Made by a program: the position numbers and the translations under genes
Notes under the pieces: model-generated
Told to the model about the DNA's origin: nothing
The model's database searches: none
What the model saw: only the letters and a program-made list of their open reading frames with translations
Shown: positions 15,001-26,400 of the stretch, piece by piece
How the letters are laid out: every line of letters starts with the position of its first letter
Numbering within the stretch: the first letter of the stretch is position 1
DNA from: Quercus robur
Lineage: Eukaryota > Streptophyta > Magnoliopsida > Fagales > Fagaceae
Assembly (NCBI RefSeq): GCF_932294415.1
Contig: NC_065543.1
Location: 29,407,530-29,471,529 of the forward strand
Length of the DNA stretch: 64,000 nt
Reading direction: 5' to 3'

Positions 15001-15208
15001 AACACTGTATTAACCTGGGATTGTTTCTAGAGCACATCTTGTTTTCTTAACTTTGGTTTCACTTCATCATGTTTTTTTGTTTTGGTTTCATTTCTTGAAT
15101 CATTTGGTTAATGGTATTTTTGCAGATTTTGGATATGCACTTGTCCTTGAGCCCACCAATAAAAGAGCAGGACAATCTGTTGACAGATTAAGGAAGCTAT
15201 TTCAGTAG
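720..15208 (+). CDS. OEP64: Outer envelope protein 64 (TOC64/OM64 family), 5' end outside window
   Basis: Docking receptor of the chloroplast (or mitochondrial) outer membrane that accepts chaperone-bound preproteins. Twelve exons join in frame: 720-872, 1007-1131, 4959-5084, 5999-6181, 6413-6554, 8063-8231, 9338-9472, 9626-9826, 10609-10736, 10819-10870, 14623-14692, 15126-15208 (stop TAG), giving 521 residues; the family has about 590-600, so the N-terminal anchor and start lie upstream. Visible residues 1 to about 390 are an amidase-like domain. It keeps the GGSSSG loop, but the nucleophile serine of the amidase motif is glycine ([12 protein letters not shown]), as in non-enzymatic TOC64 proteins. 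The C-terminal ~120 residues hold three TPR units with dicarboxylate-clamp residues (KEKGN, YYSNRA, KAYLRR) for Hsp70/Hsp90 tails. Plastid TOC64 seems likelier than mitochondrial OM64 from the [10 protein letters not shown] and [13 protein letters not shown] stretches, but a tree is needed to decide. Family assignment is secure; the paralogue is uncertain. Confidence 0.93.
2150..3320 (+). mobile_element. LINE (L1-type) reverse transcriptase 3' fragment, decayed
   Basis: Two fragments of the C-terminal part of a plant non-LTR retrotransposon lie in the intron between exons 1007-1131 and 4959-5084. At about 2200-2310 the translation reads [20 protein letters not shown], the conserved end of the plant LINE reverse transcriptase. 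At about 3045-3160 [16 protein letters not shown] is the zinc-binding zf-RVT region. The frame is broken by stops and shifts, and no endonuclease is seen. It lies in the same direction as the host gene. It is a dead 5'-truncated copy. Confidence 0.75.
2770..2872 (-). mobile_element. tRNA-derived SINE, minus strand, within the LINE remnant
   Basis: Read on the minus strand, the segment has a pol III B box (GGGGTTCAAACCCC) preceded by a stem-like stretch around AACAAGAGATCT. CCAATTGGT-like sequence lies near both ends. It resembles tRNA-derived SINEs of dicots and interrupts the LINE coding sequence. It is not a real tRNA gene, because no cloverleaf with a proper anticodon arm forms. Confidence 0.55.
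3396..3847 (-). mobile_element. TRIM: miniature terminal-repeat retrotransposon
   Basis: Two direct repeats of about 175-200 bp (3396-3596 and 3674-3847) begin TGTAATGACYCCACCCCAAC and share the later block starting GAGATC and containing CTTATAAGCACATCTC. They flank only about 77 bp. Next to the right repeat the minus strand reads TGGTATCAGAG, the initiator-tRNA-Met primer binding site, so the element runs on the minus strand and 3674-3847 is its 5' LTR. The LTR has a TATA-like TTATAAG. TAGTA lies at 3389-3393 and again at 3848-3852, which is probably the target duplication. There is no coding capacity. Inserted in a TOC64-like intron. Confidence 0.75.
4519..4821. mobile_element. MITE-like foldback element
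   Basis: The ends are inverted copies: AGACTAAAGTACA with GGCCCTTAAAGTTT on the left, and AAACTTTAAAGG with TGTACTTTGGTCT on the right. The interior repeats 'TTTGGNNCTTTACRTTT' several times. It is noncoding, about 300 bp, in the long intron before the exon at 4959. Superfamily cannot be set without copies. Confidence 0.6.
7540..7640 (+). mobile_element. SINE-like repeat, copy 1 of 3
   Basis: Contains CTCTTGTAAGAATAGGGTGG, AGGGTGATGTCATG and a B-box-like GTGTTCAAGACTC. The same order recurs at 10,030-10,150 and 11,560-11,690, all in introns of the TOC64-like gene. A tRNA-derived SINE family is the simplest reading; ends are approximate. Confidence 0.5.
10030..10150 (+). mobile_element. SINE-like repeat, copy 2 of 3
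   Basis: Shares GGGTGGAGGGTG and a B box (GTGGGTTCAAAACCC) with the copies at 7,540 and 11,560, and ends in a (GT)n run rather than an A tail. Lies in the intron between exons 9626-9826 and 10609-10736. Confidence 0.5.
11560..11690 (+). mobile_element. SINE-like repeat, copy 3 of 3
   Basis: Contains CCTTTGTAAGGATAAGGTGG and AGGGTGAGGTTC and ends in a run of about 17 A at 11,670-11,686, as expected of a retroposed SINE tail. Related to the copies at 7,540 and 10,030. Confidence 0.5.
11998..12238 (-). mobile_element. MITE copy A, inverted relative to B and C
   Basis: Noncoding repeat rich in AAATCCAAAT/ATTTGGATTT. It starts TTGGATGGCAGGATTTGG and ends AACGCAACC, the reverse complement of the ends of copies B (12,242-12,530) and C (15,825-16,106). 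Separated from B by only TTA. Confidence 0.65.
12242..12530 (+). mobile_element. MITE copy B
   Basis: Starts GGTTGTGTTTGGATACTTG and ends CTTGCCATCCAAACACACC, so the termini are inverted repeats of each other (GGTGTGTTTGGAT when reversed). TTA lies directly to the left and one base to the right, which would fit a 3-bp target duplication of PIF/Harbinger type, though that is weak evidence. Lies in the intron between exons 10819-10870 and 14623-14692. Confidence 0.65.
13655..13860 (+). mobile_element. tRNA-derived SINE
   Basis: An A-box-like CCTAGTGGTTGGGGGCTTGG is followed about 40 bases on by a B box (TTAGATTCGATCCC), then a tRNA-unrelated body ending in an A-rich tail (CATTAAAAAAAATAAAG). 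This is the pol III promoter spacing of plant SINEs. Same strand as the host gene. Confidence 0.65.
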
Positions 15209-17677
15209 TCATATTCAAATTTTGGCAGAACTTCTGGGAGGCTTAATTTGTTTCTGGACCCTTTCAAACGGTTGATGATTGCCACAGGTCTTAACAATCT
15301 CATGAAGATGGATTTTTTGGGGTCTTCTTTACGAGTAAAAACAAAAACTTTATGTACTGAAAAGAAAGAAAGAAATACGATAATCTTTTCCTTCTTTTTA
15401 GAGGTCTGACAATTGTTTTGTTGCTTAATCTAGTATGTGCAAGTATAGGTCAATTTTGTATCTTCCAAGTATTTTGCATTCAAGTTGTTCTATTTTTGAG
15501 GTGAGGTTCAGTGCATATGGTTGAGTATAACTATCAAATAACTTCTTGTGGAATTTGCTTTTGCTCATTTAAGTGGATTTTGCGATTACTTGTTCATTAG
15601 TATATAATTGTATGGAGAGTAATGTATTCACCAGTAATATGGTTGTATGGAGAGTAAGCGGATTTCTCGTCACAAAGTTCTTGGCGTCAATGTAATTCTT
15701 CAGTCCACTCTCATATATTTATTTATTATTTATTATTTATAAGTTTTTTTTGGGAGGAAACTATACTTATCAGTCGCTAACTATGAACCCAAATCAAATA
15801 CAATGGAGAGAACCCTTATATTACGGTTGCGTTTGGATACTTAAATTTGGATTTAAATTTGAATTTTAAAGTGATGGATTGAAATGTGTAATTTCAAATC
15901 TATAAATATTTAAATATATCATATGGATTTTTAAAATCTTATAGGTTGAGAATTTATTTCAAATTCAAAGATTTTAAGGTTTGGCGGATTTGTTAAATCC
16001 AAATCCAAATCTAAATCTTTCAGCTTTTGGAAACTATCCAAACAAGGTATTTGGATTTTAATCATTCAAATTTAAATTCATGTGACCAAATCTTGCTATC
16101 CAAACAAAGAAATTTGAAAAATTTTCTATTGAATGGTATAGAAATCTACATAAAAGAAAAATACCAATTGTTCCAAATACCTTGTGTACTTTAGCAATGA
16201 ATATGTATGGAATAGAGTTATTCCAACTGCCCAAGTATGAAACTGTTAAAAATAATGAAAAAATAACTAATAGGTTCATATCATATAAGATTCATGACCC
16301 ATACTCCACAAAATTTCACCGTAATTAACAACCAAAGCCAATTAACACAAAAGCCACAAATTGCCTCATTGATTCTTAGCGGAGATTGACAACTTTTCAC
16401 ATCTTTGTGGACTTCCAGCTTATTGGACAATTCATGAAAAATGGTGGTTAAAGGTCGTGCAGCTCAACTAGTACTTCCTAAAACAGAGATGTCTAAACTT
16501 CAACTAACTTCTCCCCTATTATTGTAAATATCAAATTATCCACAAAAAAAGGGGGAAGAAACAGGGTGGGATATCTTTTTGGATACCTAATTACCCCAAG
16601 CTGTCCTTGGGTCGTAGTGTGAGAAAGGGTATAAAAGCCATTTTGATAAGTTAAGATGGGGCTTATTTCTATGAGGGAAGTACATGGAATTTCTCTCATT
16701 ACAAGAAAAAAAAAAAAAAAAAAAAAAGAAAAAGAAAAGAAAAAGTGATGAGATGGGGACAGACAATATTTGCTTGCAGTAGTGCTGCAGAACACCGTGA
16801 AGGTTGGCTCTTAAACTGGCAGCTTAAAATGCACAATCTCATTCTCATTACCGTTTCTGTTGTATCCTATGATGAAAAGAAATTCATTCCTAGTAGTTTC
16901 ATTAAAGTCATTGGCAGAGTCGAAGTGGGCACTGAACTTGATAACGAGTTTGATAGTTGAGCACATATATTATTTTGGTTAGTGGATCACTTTTACTCTC
17001 GAAGTTGACAAATCCTTGCATTCAAGTAACTATACCAGCAAAATTAAGGCAAAAATACGTCTATTTACATAATTAGATGTTTATTTCCAATGGCATGGGT
17101 TAAAACTCCATATATTTAATTCAAACATTATTAGATATTATGTCTACTTTCGTGGGAAAGGAATCACAACAGCATAGTAGAAACCGGCTTTGATCCCCCA
17201 GGCCCCAAGTCCCAGAGAAACCTGTCTTTTCATCATTATGTTCGCCAAATATAAAAATGGATACAAATGCATTAGAACTTTAATTGACACTACTTCTGAT
17301 TTATAATTTTCTTATTAAGTTTAGATTCAGTAGGATTATGTACAACATATAAACGAATTTCAGCAGCAGAATCTGATATATATTGGAAGATATATTGACC
17401 ATTGACCAATAGCAAACTATTATTGTCCCACCATATACACAAGCATGGCAAAAATCATTAAATGCAATTATAAAATGACAAAATTTTCTAACATTTCTGC
17501 AAAAAATTCCAATAAACTGAACCGAGACTCTGATTTCTAAGCTTTCATCATTTGAAAACATTTACAATAGATGGAAAACAGTACAACATGTAATCTGTAC
17601 ACTTTCAGGATCAATGTCACCTTCTCTGATTATGATTGTGACAAAATGAAAAGCTGAAGAAAAGACCCATCGTTACC
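15209..17677. other. Interval between the convergent TOC64-like and HROB-like genes
   Basis: Holds the 3' untranslated region of the plus-strand gene (probably the first 300-500 bases), MITE copy C, an A tract at 16,706-16,745, and the 3' untranslated region of the minus-strand gene next to 17,678. Open frames here (for example 16,493-16,795 and 17,301-17,561 minus) are short, low-complexity and resemble nothing known. Confidence 0.5.
15825..16106 (+). mobile_element. MITE copy C
   Basis: Starts GGTTGCGTTTGGATACTTAA and ends TCTTGCTATCCAAACA. It is collinear with copy B (12,242-12,530) over its whole length, including TTTTAATCATTCAAATT near the right end. Lies about 600 bases past the stop of the TOC64-like gene. 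Confidence 0.65.
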
Positions 17678-20600
17678 TCAGTCAAATTCCATCTCCATAA
17701 GCGCATCCAACTGTTCATCTGTCCACTGTGGGAGTAATGTACTTGAAATTAATGGCTGATCCTTCTTGCTAACTCCAGTTATCCGACCACTTTCTTGATC
17801 ATCAGGAACATCAATGAAGTTTGCTGCATTACTACTGGCTTGGTTGTTGCGTAATGGATTGCCTCCTTCAGTCTGTTTAGAAGAGTTGGGTTTGTCACTC
17901 ATCACAATTTCTTCGTCACTACAAAAGATTTCCTTTCTAGAAGCCACTGCAGTGATTCCATTGACCGTACCAAGTCTCGCTGATAAGGGTTCTTTCTCTA
18001 CAACATCACTTTGGTTTCTTTTGTTTCCATTGCCAAAGCAGTCACGTTGTGCTGCTGCATTTCCTCTCTCCAGCTCCTTATCATTATGGGCAGATACAAA
18101 CGAATTAGAAGTTTGTCTGAGGCTATTCATGATTCCTTCAGTTCCATTCTGTGAAAGAGAAAACGTTCTCTGTGGTATCCAGGACTTTTTACTGCATTCT
18201 GGTACATGAAGGGGTATTAATCGACAGTGAGATACACAAAACAATTCTGCTCTGCCTCTATCAATGAGAAATCAAAAGGTTATAAGGAAATCTCATTAGC
18301 TAGTACTAATGCCAGCACCTAGCTCAACAAAACTTCAACTACATTGTAAAATTAGAAAACAGAACAAGAATCACACCACCTACCAGGTTCAGGAGCAGTG
18401 TGTTTGATTGGTGATGCAGAAAGTTTTTGTTTTACTGGAGGTGCACTCTCCTTTGAAATGACCTGTAATCTTAACATTTTACATCAGGGTACAGAAAGGG
18501 AATTGCTTGGGGCATGTTTTTCAATGTGAAGTAGACTCAAAGATTTTACTTAGATCTCACTTAGATCTTGGACATGGAATAAACACTACTATATGCTTAA
18601 GTAAAAAAAAAAGAAAATTATATGGTATATCAGAGTAGAAGTTGTTACGGTAAGACATCTTTGTACCATCTCAATCTCATACATACAACTAAGGTTCTAA
18701 GCTTCAGTTTTGTTGACATCTATGCCCCAAGTTGGCATAACACTATGCAATATTAGACAATGTACCCACCATGCAGTATCCTAGAGAGCTTCACTCCAAG
18801 CTATACCAGTGACTGCAGAAATCCATACTGAGGAAAATGATCCATAGCCGATGGACAAGTGGATATCAACAAACTGGGCACTGATACTGGCCAAACATAT
18901 ATCTGAAGCACATTCATTGTTCAGAAAACACAAAATCCCAAGTACTAATGTCCTCTAACCTCTAATATGTCAAAGAAATGAAAAAAGACATAAATGTGGC
19001 CAAACCACAATCACTCACTCCAAGAAGTCTTTTATTCATTTATTATTATTATTAGAACTAAGCCCTAGTAATAGGTTGGCTAACTTGCGAACACCAGAAG
19101 AGCATGTACCTTGACCAAGTTGCTTTGTGTTATATTCAGGTAGTGTGCAGAGCGTGAAGGGGAGAACAGAGCAACCTGAAAATGAATGAATAAGTAAATA
19201 ATGAGAAACATGTCTTGACCAATCCCAAATGTAAACAACATGAATACAGAATCAAGTTCAAGACTTCAAGTTTTCATTATTTTGAAAAAAAAAAAATGCT
19301 GGTTTTACTTTAGTAAGATAGAAATACCAATTTAAACACGTTCATTACAAACCAAAATACTTTCAATTTGAAAGAATGAAATCATACCTTCTGGAGGACT
19401 AAAACTGCACCAACAGATATATCCTTTGCAAACTCTCCCTCACTAAGAGCTTTGTGGTGTATGCTAGCATTGATTGAACCTGTAGGATCCTGAAATCAAA
19501 CATTTAAGTCAGATGAGAAATACTCAATATCCACACAACTAATGTAAAGGTGAACAAGAAATACACATTGCATTTATCGCCACATTTTATTAATTTTACC
19601 TTCAGAGTCACCATCATGTCACCAAGACCATTTGGTGTGCACGATTTGATAATGGCAACAACCTAAATGCAAGCAACTATATAAAATCAGAATACAACAT
19701 ATAATCATCAAGTTCTAAAAAAATTAGACTAAAATATACCATCTGTCCCTAAACTTTAGCTCATTAGTGTTTTTAGTCTCTGAAGTTTAAAATGATCGCT
19801 TTTAGTTTCTAACAAACTTAAAGTAACCACTTTTAGTCCCTATGGAGTGATGACATGCCTGCTTTTTTGTTTGTTCATGTCATTTGAGAGACTAAAAATG
19901 ATTACTTTAAGCTTTAGGAACTAAAATCACCCGTGTGCTAAACTTTAAATACCAACCATGTATTTAAGACAATAAATTAAAGGCTTCAATATTATTTTCT
20001 TCCCTAAAGTTTACATGTAGTTCGTTTTTCGTCCAAAACTTTGTAAAGACCTTTTGTCAAATAGTTTAGGGGTGAAAATAGGGATGAAAAAAAATTAAAA
20101 ACTTTTTTCAATAGTTCAGAATAAAAAAAAGATCTTTTTTTTTTTTTTTAATTAAAAAATTAAGGACAAAGAGTGAAACATTTTCAATAGTTTAAGGACA
20201 AAAAACAAACCTTTTAAAGTATAGGGACAAAAAAAGAAATTCATGCACACTTTAAGGATGAAAACAATTTTTTAACCTAAATTTAAATAATGTGTTTCAA
20301 ATAAGAAGCCTCTAATTATTGCTAAAATCATATCTATGATCTTGATTCATATAGAAGAGGCCAACTTCAAAAATTGAACTATCTAGAGTATAAAATTATT
20401 TCATATATCAGTTCCTAAATCTTTTTCTAATAACTAAACCCACTTTCCTTTTTCATCTTGTCCTCATGTTTTCTCAGGAAACAAACAAATCCAAATATCA
20501 TAAAATTCACAATAATGAATCAATACCTGAGCCACTCTCTCCGAATTAAGCCCATTCTTGATTGAGCTCAGAGTCGTCCTTGTCGCCACACCGTTACCTT

Positions 20601-21039
20601 GAAAAAAAACGAAGAAGTCAGAAACCACTAATCAGGCAATTAACACTCTCAAAATCTATTAATAAAATATATAACCTTGATGGCTAAGAAAATCGAGAGC
20701 GCAAAGCCAGGGATTGGTGGATAAATCATGATCATCGTGGCGATGAGGATTTTCAACAACTCTCCTTATGAACTCCTGAGTAGGGACCAATTCCTCTTGG
20801 GTCCTTCTGCGGTGGTGCATTGCAGATTGAAGATCTCCGGCGGGGCCTGGAATGAGCGGAGGCGAGGAAGACTTTGACTTCGAGGTTTGGGATTGGGACT
20901 GAGTGGTTAGGGTTTGAGAGCAGCGTTGGAGAATCGGTAGTAGTGAATGTGAGTGGTTCTCTTCTTCATCGTCTAAGTCTATATCTAGTGCTTCCCAGGG
21001 GCAGGGGTTGGGGTTGTTTTGTTGTTCTTCTTCTTCCAT
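17678..21039 (-). CDS. HROB: HROB-like homologous recombination OB-fold protein
   Basis: Seven exons on the minus strand (20676-21039, 20527-20597, 19600-19662, 19388-19489, 19110-19175, 18384-18462, 17678-18255) join in frame to 440 residues. Exons 2-5 (about residues 122-222) form an OB-fold whose DPTGSINASIHHKAL and SPSRSAHYLNITQSNLVKV match the core of HROB (C17orf53/MCM8IP). In animals this protein loads the MCM8-MCM9 helicase for recombination and crosslink repair. The N-terminus is acidic and serine-rich, then NPWLCALDFLSHQG. A long, low-complexity tail ends DEQLDALMEMEFD, an acidic C-terminus. The start at 21,039 (MEEEEQQ) is preferred; an in-frame ATG at 21,141 would add 34 residues. 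Splice junctions are GT/AG. Function is inferred from the family; plants have MCM8 and MCM9. A broken copy of exon 3 lies at 42,990-44,003. Confidence 0.85.
19727..19970. mobile_element. MITE-like foldback in HROB-like gene intron
   Basis: Left end ACTAAAATATACCATCTGTC with CCTAAACTTTAGC, and right end GTGCTAAACTTTAAATACC with AACCATG, are approximate inverted copies. The interior repeats CTTTTAGTYYCT. It occupies the intron between exons 20527-20597 and 19600-19662. Noncoding. Confidence 0.45.
19980..20272. mobile_element. Second MITE-like foldback in the same intron
   Basis: Left ATTATTTTCTTCCCTAAAGT and right ACTTTAAGGATGAAAACAAT are inverted copies with few mismatches, each next to an ACATG or GCATG-like step. 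The interior alternates AAACTTT and GGGACAAAAA blocks. Noncoding. Confidence 0.55.
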
Positions 21040-21816
21040 TTTGGGTTTTGGGTTTTGGTATCTGTTTGGCTTGGCAAGCGCGGGAAATGAACAATGTTGA
21101 ATGAATGTTCCCACATTTCCACACTTCTTAAGTTTGGCCAAATTGCATTTTACTCCCTCTTTTTTGACTTGTTAATGATTATTACTGTCATTATTTTGGT
21201 CACTCATGTTTTAAGATTTTCAATTTACATCCCCTAGTTGAATAATGATGTGACTCCTTTTAAATGACCGAGAACCTTTCTAAGGTAGCTCCCTTTTTGG
21301 AGCTAAAGCTAGCCAAGTCCATCTTTGAAATTAAGGCTGTGTTTGACTCAATATAAAATATTTTTAGAGTGTAAATTATTTTTAAGTGAAAATATTTTTT
21401 TGAGAGGAAAATATTTTTAAGTGTCTAGTTGCATCCCAAAAAATGATTTGGAAGGAAAAATATTTTAAGATGTTTGGTTATGCTCTTGAAAATTCTCCAA
21501 AAATCACATTTTCTATTAATTTATCATATTTTCACACTTCCAAACAAATATTAAAATAGAAAATCCCAATATATAAATATAAAATCCGAAATAAGAAAAA
21601 AAAAAAAACCAATCTTTCTCAAACGAGACACCAATCTTGAGAGAGGGAGAGAGAGTGAGGTTAAATCTTGACATGGTGGCAAAGGGAGGAAGCTAAGAGG
21701 GAGAAAAATTGGTGGCAGAGGGAGGAAGAGAGAGGATGAGGGAGGAAAAGTTTACCGTGATTGACGATGAGAGGATTGCCCACAGATGGCAGTGGAGTTA
21801 GGCTGGAGTGACGGTG

Positions 21817-21867
<51 letters not shown>

Positions 21868-22860
21868 AAGTTGAAAACGGATGTGATTCGTTTGAAGGTG
21901 AAATACAAGTGTAAATGGTTTTACACTTGAAATTTTACACACAACTGAAATTTATTTTTGGTTTGAGTGAGTTTTTTGCAGCCAACCCATACACAACTGA
22001 TAGTGTAAAATCTTTTTCATATTTCTTTAGCACCGGAAACAAACACAACTTAAGACTAATAAAATCTTTGTTTGTTTTGTTTTGTTTTGTTTTTTTTTTC
22101 TTTTGTTGGAGCTACCAAAAGTGCAATCCCCTTTTTAGGACTTAGCTACAGTACCGAGTCAATGTGCTTATATCATCATATGTTTCAAAGCAAATCATTT
22201 TCCTATATTCAATGATCAACAACATATACTTTCAATACCGTGATATTGCTAGTTAAAGGTGAACAAATATCAAATTACTTCTAAATTATCATGTATACTT
22301 TAAACAAAAAGTTCTTTCTCAGAATGGGAAACATCTCAACATGAACATTCTCGCAAGTATTCATAATACCAAATTGTAATATTTCTCAAAATGCATGCAT
22401 TATTTTGACTAAATAAAAACAATATTTTGGGTTAGAACTTAGAAACGAAACACATTTTGCATGGTCATGGTATTGGTTGGTGGCCAAGCCACTTAGCTTA
22501 GACGGAAGTTAGACAATATCAACAAGATGAGTCTTTCAAATATATTAGTTGAACGACAATAACAATTAATCTAGATGGTAAAATATATTGGTGCGTGTTG
22601 TGTTTGGGAACAATTTATTTAGCTGAAACTGAAAACCTTTTGTTGAGAGTACTGTAGATAAAGCTAAAAAGAAAAATAAGCAATTTGACAATAAAAAATA
22701 AGCAAAAAGAAAAATAAAGCAAATGTTAGATTGGTTGTGCCCATATATGCCAGTTCATGTCTCATTTTTTATACTAAATTTCTAGTAATCTTTCTTCCCT
22801 TGTGACATTTTAGATTTTTTTTTTCTTTTAATTTTCTTTCTCCAAAATTCGTATTATATT
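21040..22860. other. Upstream region of the HROB-like gene
   Basis: The first ~290 bases before the start codon should hold the promoter and 5' untranslated region; no TATA box stands out. From 21,336 a foldback element fills the region to 22,049. The rest, to the Copia element, is AT-rich without recognisable genes. Confidence 0.45.
21336..22049. mobile_element. MITE-like element with 5-bp flanking repeat
   Basis: Ends GCTGTGTTTG and CAAACACAAC are inverted (one mismatch), and TTAAG lies directly outside both ends (21,331-21,335 and 22,050-22,054). Internally it is rich in AAAATATTTTT, a GA-rich stretch, and a (CT)n microsatellite at about 21,811-21,863. No coding sequence. Confidence 0.55.
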
Positions 22861-22865
22861 ATATG

Positions 22866-23463
22866 TATTGTATATATAGGTATATATAAGGATATGTTGT
22901 AATAATGACGTTTGAGTTTGGAGAATATGGTTTCATAAAGTGAAAATTCAAGTTCTGGAATTTTCTAAGTGAAAATTCGAAAATATTAATTTTATGAAAA
23001 TTTTTACAATTTTCTGATGACTATTCAAAAAGGTTGAAGAGGTTTCAATCTTTGTTAACTGTTTTATAAAAAAAATAAATAACTCTCCATACGTGCCTTC
23101 TCATGAAACAGGCTTATGTTCACTTGAAAAATAACTAACTCTCTATATGTGCCTTTTCATGAAACATAACCCTATGGGTATAAATAGAGGCTTATGTTCT
23201 CTTGAAAAAACTAACTCCACAAAAGAGTAAGTTTGAGAGAAACACAAGAAATCTTGTAGTCATTCTCCAAAATTGCTATCTATAGAACTCAACATCTTGG
23301 TTGTATCCTGGTGACAAATTTGCAATAACCCTTTAGCAACAAAAGTGTGGGGGGCAAATATTGTCTAAGGCAAATGATATGGTGCCTTCAAGTTATCTAT
23401 TTTCTGTTTGTCTTTTGTGTTAACCTTGTTCTTCTATTATTACTTTGTGTAATATCCCCAACA
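22866..23463 (+). repeat. Left LTR of the Copia element
   Basis: Direct repeat of 27,823-28,421 with scattered substitutions. Contains a TATA box (GGGTATAAATAGAGGC, near 23,176-23,191), a plausible transcription start for the element. Confidence 0.85.
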
Positions 23464-26400
23464 ATCTTAGACAATATTCGACTACATGACAAGGAGTAAA
23501 TGATGGTACAACTTTGAAGATGTTGAACCATGGTTTGGTGAAATAGGATCGCTTTGATGGAACCAATTTTACACAGTAGAAAGAGCAATTGGCTTGGATT
23601 TGAAGAGTTCTTCAAATGATGAATCGATCATAAAGAAGATTCAATGAAATAAGGCTTAAAGAAACAAGTTTCTTTGTTGGCAAGACAAGGTGATGATTCT
23701 TTCATATTGTGACTGCATTTAAAAGCCATGTTCATAGTTTGAACATTGAAGGTATGAATTTCTTGTTCATGGCAATTTGAATTTTAAATTGATTGATGAG
23801 TTTCTTTGTTAAAATATTTGCATGTGTTGCGAATTTATTTGAATTGAGATATAAAAATGAAATTTTAACATGTTTAAATGTTATAAAGTGAAGTAGAAAA
23901 TCTAAAGGATGGGAATTTAAACTGTTAAAGTGATAGAGTATAAGAATATTTTCCTAAGTGATTTTCTAAACTATGTCAAACATTAAGGAACATGTCAAAA
24001 GATTTCACTTTAGATCAATTCAGACCACATTACTGAATTGAAGAGGAAAGTTCGGTTAGAGGTGTATCATCTAACACCGATTCTAAAGTGAATGTGAACA
24101 ATGTTAAAATTGGAAGTTCTAGTAAGAACAATAAACACTTGAATGTGAATAAGTGTGTGAATTGTTTTACAAGAACAACTATAAGGATCCCAACAATAAC
24201 AAGTAGAATGTCATGTTTCCTTTGTGGAAAGAAAGACCATTACATTTGAGAATGTAAGTTCTCAAAGAATAAGAAGGACAAAGATAGAAATGCCAATGAA
24301 GCGATTGTCATTAAGGACATTATTGCTATGGTGAGTGATGTATGTAATAAAGATCACTATATTTCATATGGCTGTAATTACAAATCCTTCCGATTGGTGT
24401 TTTGATTCAGGTGCAATGTTGCATGTGTGCAACTACAAGGCACAATTCACGACTTATAAGGAGTCTTCTATAGAACTAGAGGTGCTTGTGGACATCCACA
24501 GTAAAGCAAAAGTTCATGGAAAGTGCATTGTTGAAGTGAAATTGAGTTTTGGCAGTAAGTTCTCTTGACCAATGCTATATTTTCATGTACCTAATATCAA
24601 GAAAAGCCAATTTGTTATTTAAGAATGGTCTTGTCCAAGAATGAGATATTAATAGGCAATGGTTATGTTAATATTTGAGTGTTATTTATCAATATGTTTT
24701 GGTTGTGCTTATATTGTTGATTCTTTATTTGTGGCATGCTAGATTGAGACTTTTAAATTTCAAATTCTTGAAATTTATATCAAAGAATGATATAATTTAT
24801 ATAAGCATGATGATTTGAATTGAATGATGTATTCACTAGAAATGATGAATATTTCTAAATGTATATTATTCTCTGTGAGGAAAATATCATAATACACTAA
24901 AGTGCATTCCCTTATACACTCTAATAAAATTGTTTGGTCAAAAGAGAGAACTCTATTTGATATGGTGAATGCCATAAACTTGAGTGCAATTAACTAAGTT
25001 CCTATCTGATCAATGGGAAGAAGCTTTGCTTAGTGTATACTATGTGCATAATAGAGTTTCATCTCAAAAGTATTTCATATGTGTTATGAAATGAGAAAGT
25101 GACCAATGCTTATCATTTTAAACTGTGGGGGTGTTTAACCTTTTGTAAATGATAGACCAAAGATGACTAATTAGTCAAAGAGTTATATAAAGTGTATATG
25201 TAGGTTATGAGTAAATTCGAGGGTATGTAGTTTATTAGACTTAAAAGTCTAATATAAGAGTGAAATCAAAGGATATTAAATTTATTGAGTTTAAATTCAA
25301 AGATGATTTCAAGGATACCCTGATACCTACTTAAACACGAGTAAATGACTCAAATCTTAAATATCACATTAAGTGATGTTAAAGATTTAAATGTCGTTCA
25401 CCAAGTGAACAAAGGTGGAGTCAAAGTTTGAGAAATAAAAAGGATTTTAATCCAAATTTTATTTCATGTGAAGCCCTTGTTTACCTTGTTAAAGGTAATA
25501 AAAGTGTAGTCCTAATTAAATAACCATGGTATTCTTTGAGGGAAGTGATGCTAAAGTTTTAGAAAGTTTTGTGTTTCTAAAAAGATGTAGCTTTCTATTG
25601 TAAAAGCTATTAATGATGAGATAGACTCGATATTATTTAATAATAATTGGGTCTTAATAGATCTACATCTAGCTTTAAAACCAATTGGTTGTGAGTGGGT
25701 ATTAGAATAAGATATAAAATCTTTTGGTCTAAGGTTAATAGTCAAAGGTTTGAAACAAAGGGAAAAAGATAGAATTTTAATATCTATACACTAGTAATTA
25801 TTTGTGTTATTAGTTTGATATCTTTAAAACCATTCATATAATTTTAAAGAAATTCACTATATTCTATTATTACATTTTGATATATGTAACTATAGTGTGT
25901 GTATATATGTGAATTTTGGAATGGTTGAGAACACAAATTGTGGGGTTTAGAAACTCAAATTGTGGAATTATAATTTCCAAGAAAGTGTGGGGGTATAACC
26001 CTTAAACGAGTCATGAACTCATAAGAATGCTAATGTGCATCAAAGATGTACTTGATAAAGGTATTGAGAATTAACATCGAGGGATGTTAAATTCATTGTG
26101 ATTAAATTCTGCCATGTGTGGTATATGTCTTGAGTTTAAACAAGCACATATTGTGATCCTATTTTGAAAGTACCTCATTGTGAAATAAAGAGAGTACAAG
26201 TGAGTTCATTAATTGAACATTCAAGGATCAATAATGAAATATTGGATTGTGTCTCCACATATAATTTGAGTATGCATCATAAAGATGTGAAGTGACTTTC
26301 TTAAAAAGTGATCTTGGTAAGGAAGTTTGCTTCAAAGACCTGTGAGTTTTATTTTCTTACTTAATTAAATGAAAGTATTTTATGAATGAGAATCAAGTAA

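Noticed and set aside
17814..18209. 131-codon plus-strand frame
   Set aside because: Opposite the last exon of the HROB-like gene; no recognisable motif.
20874..21104. 76-codon plus-strand frame
   Set aside because: Opposite the first exon of the HROB-like gene, which has clean splice sites and family matches.
21811..21863. (CT)n run as a promoter element of the HROB-like gene
   Set aside because: It lies about 770 bases upstream, inside a foldback element; more likely a microsatellite of that element.
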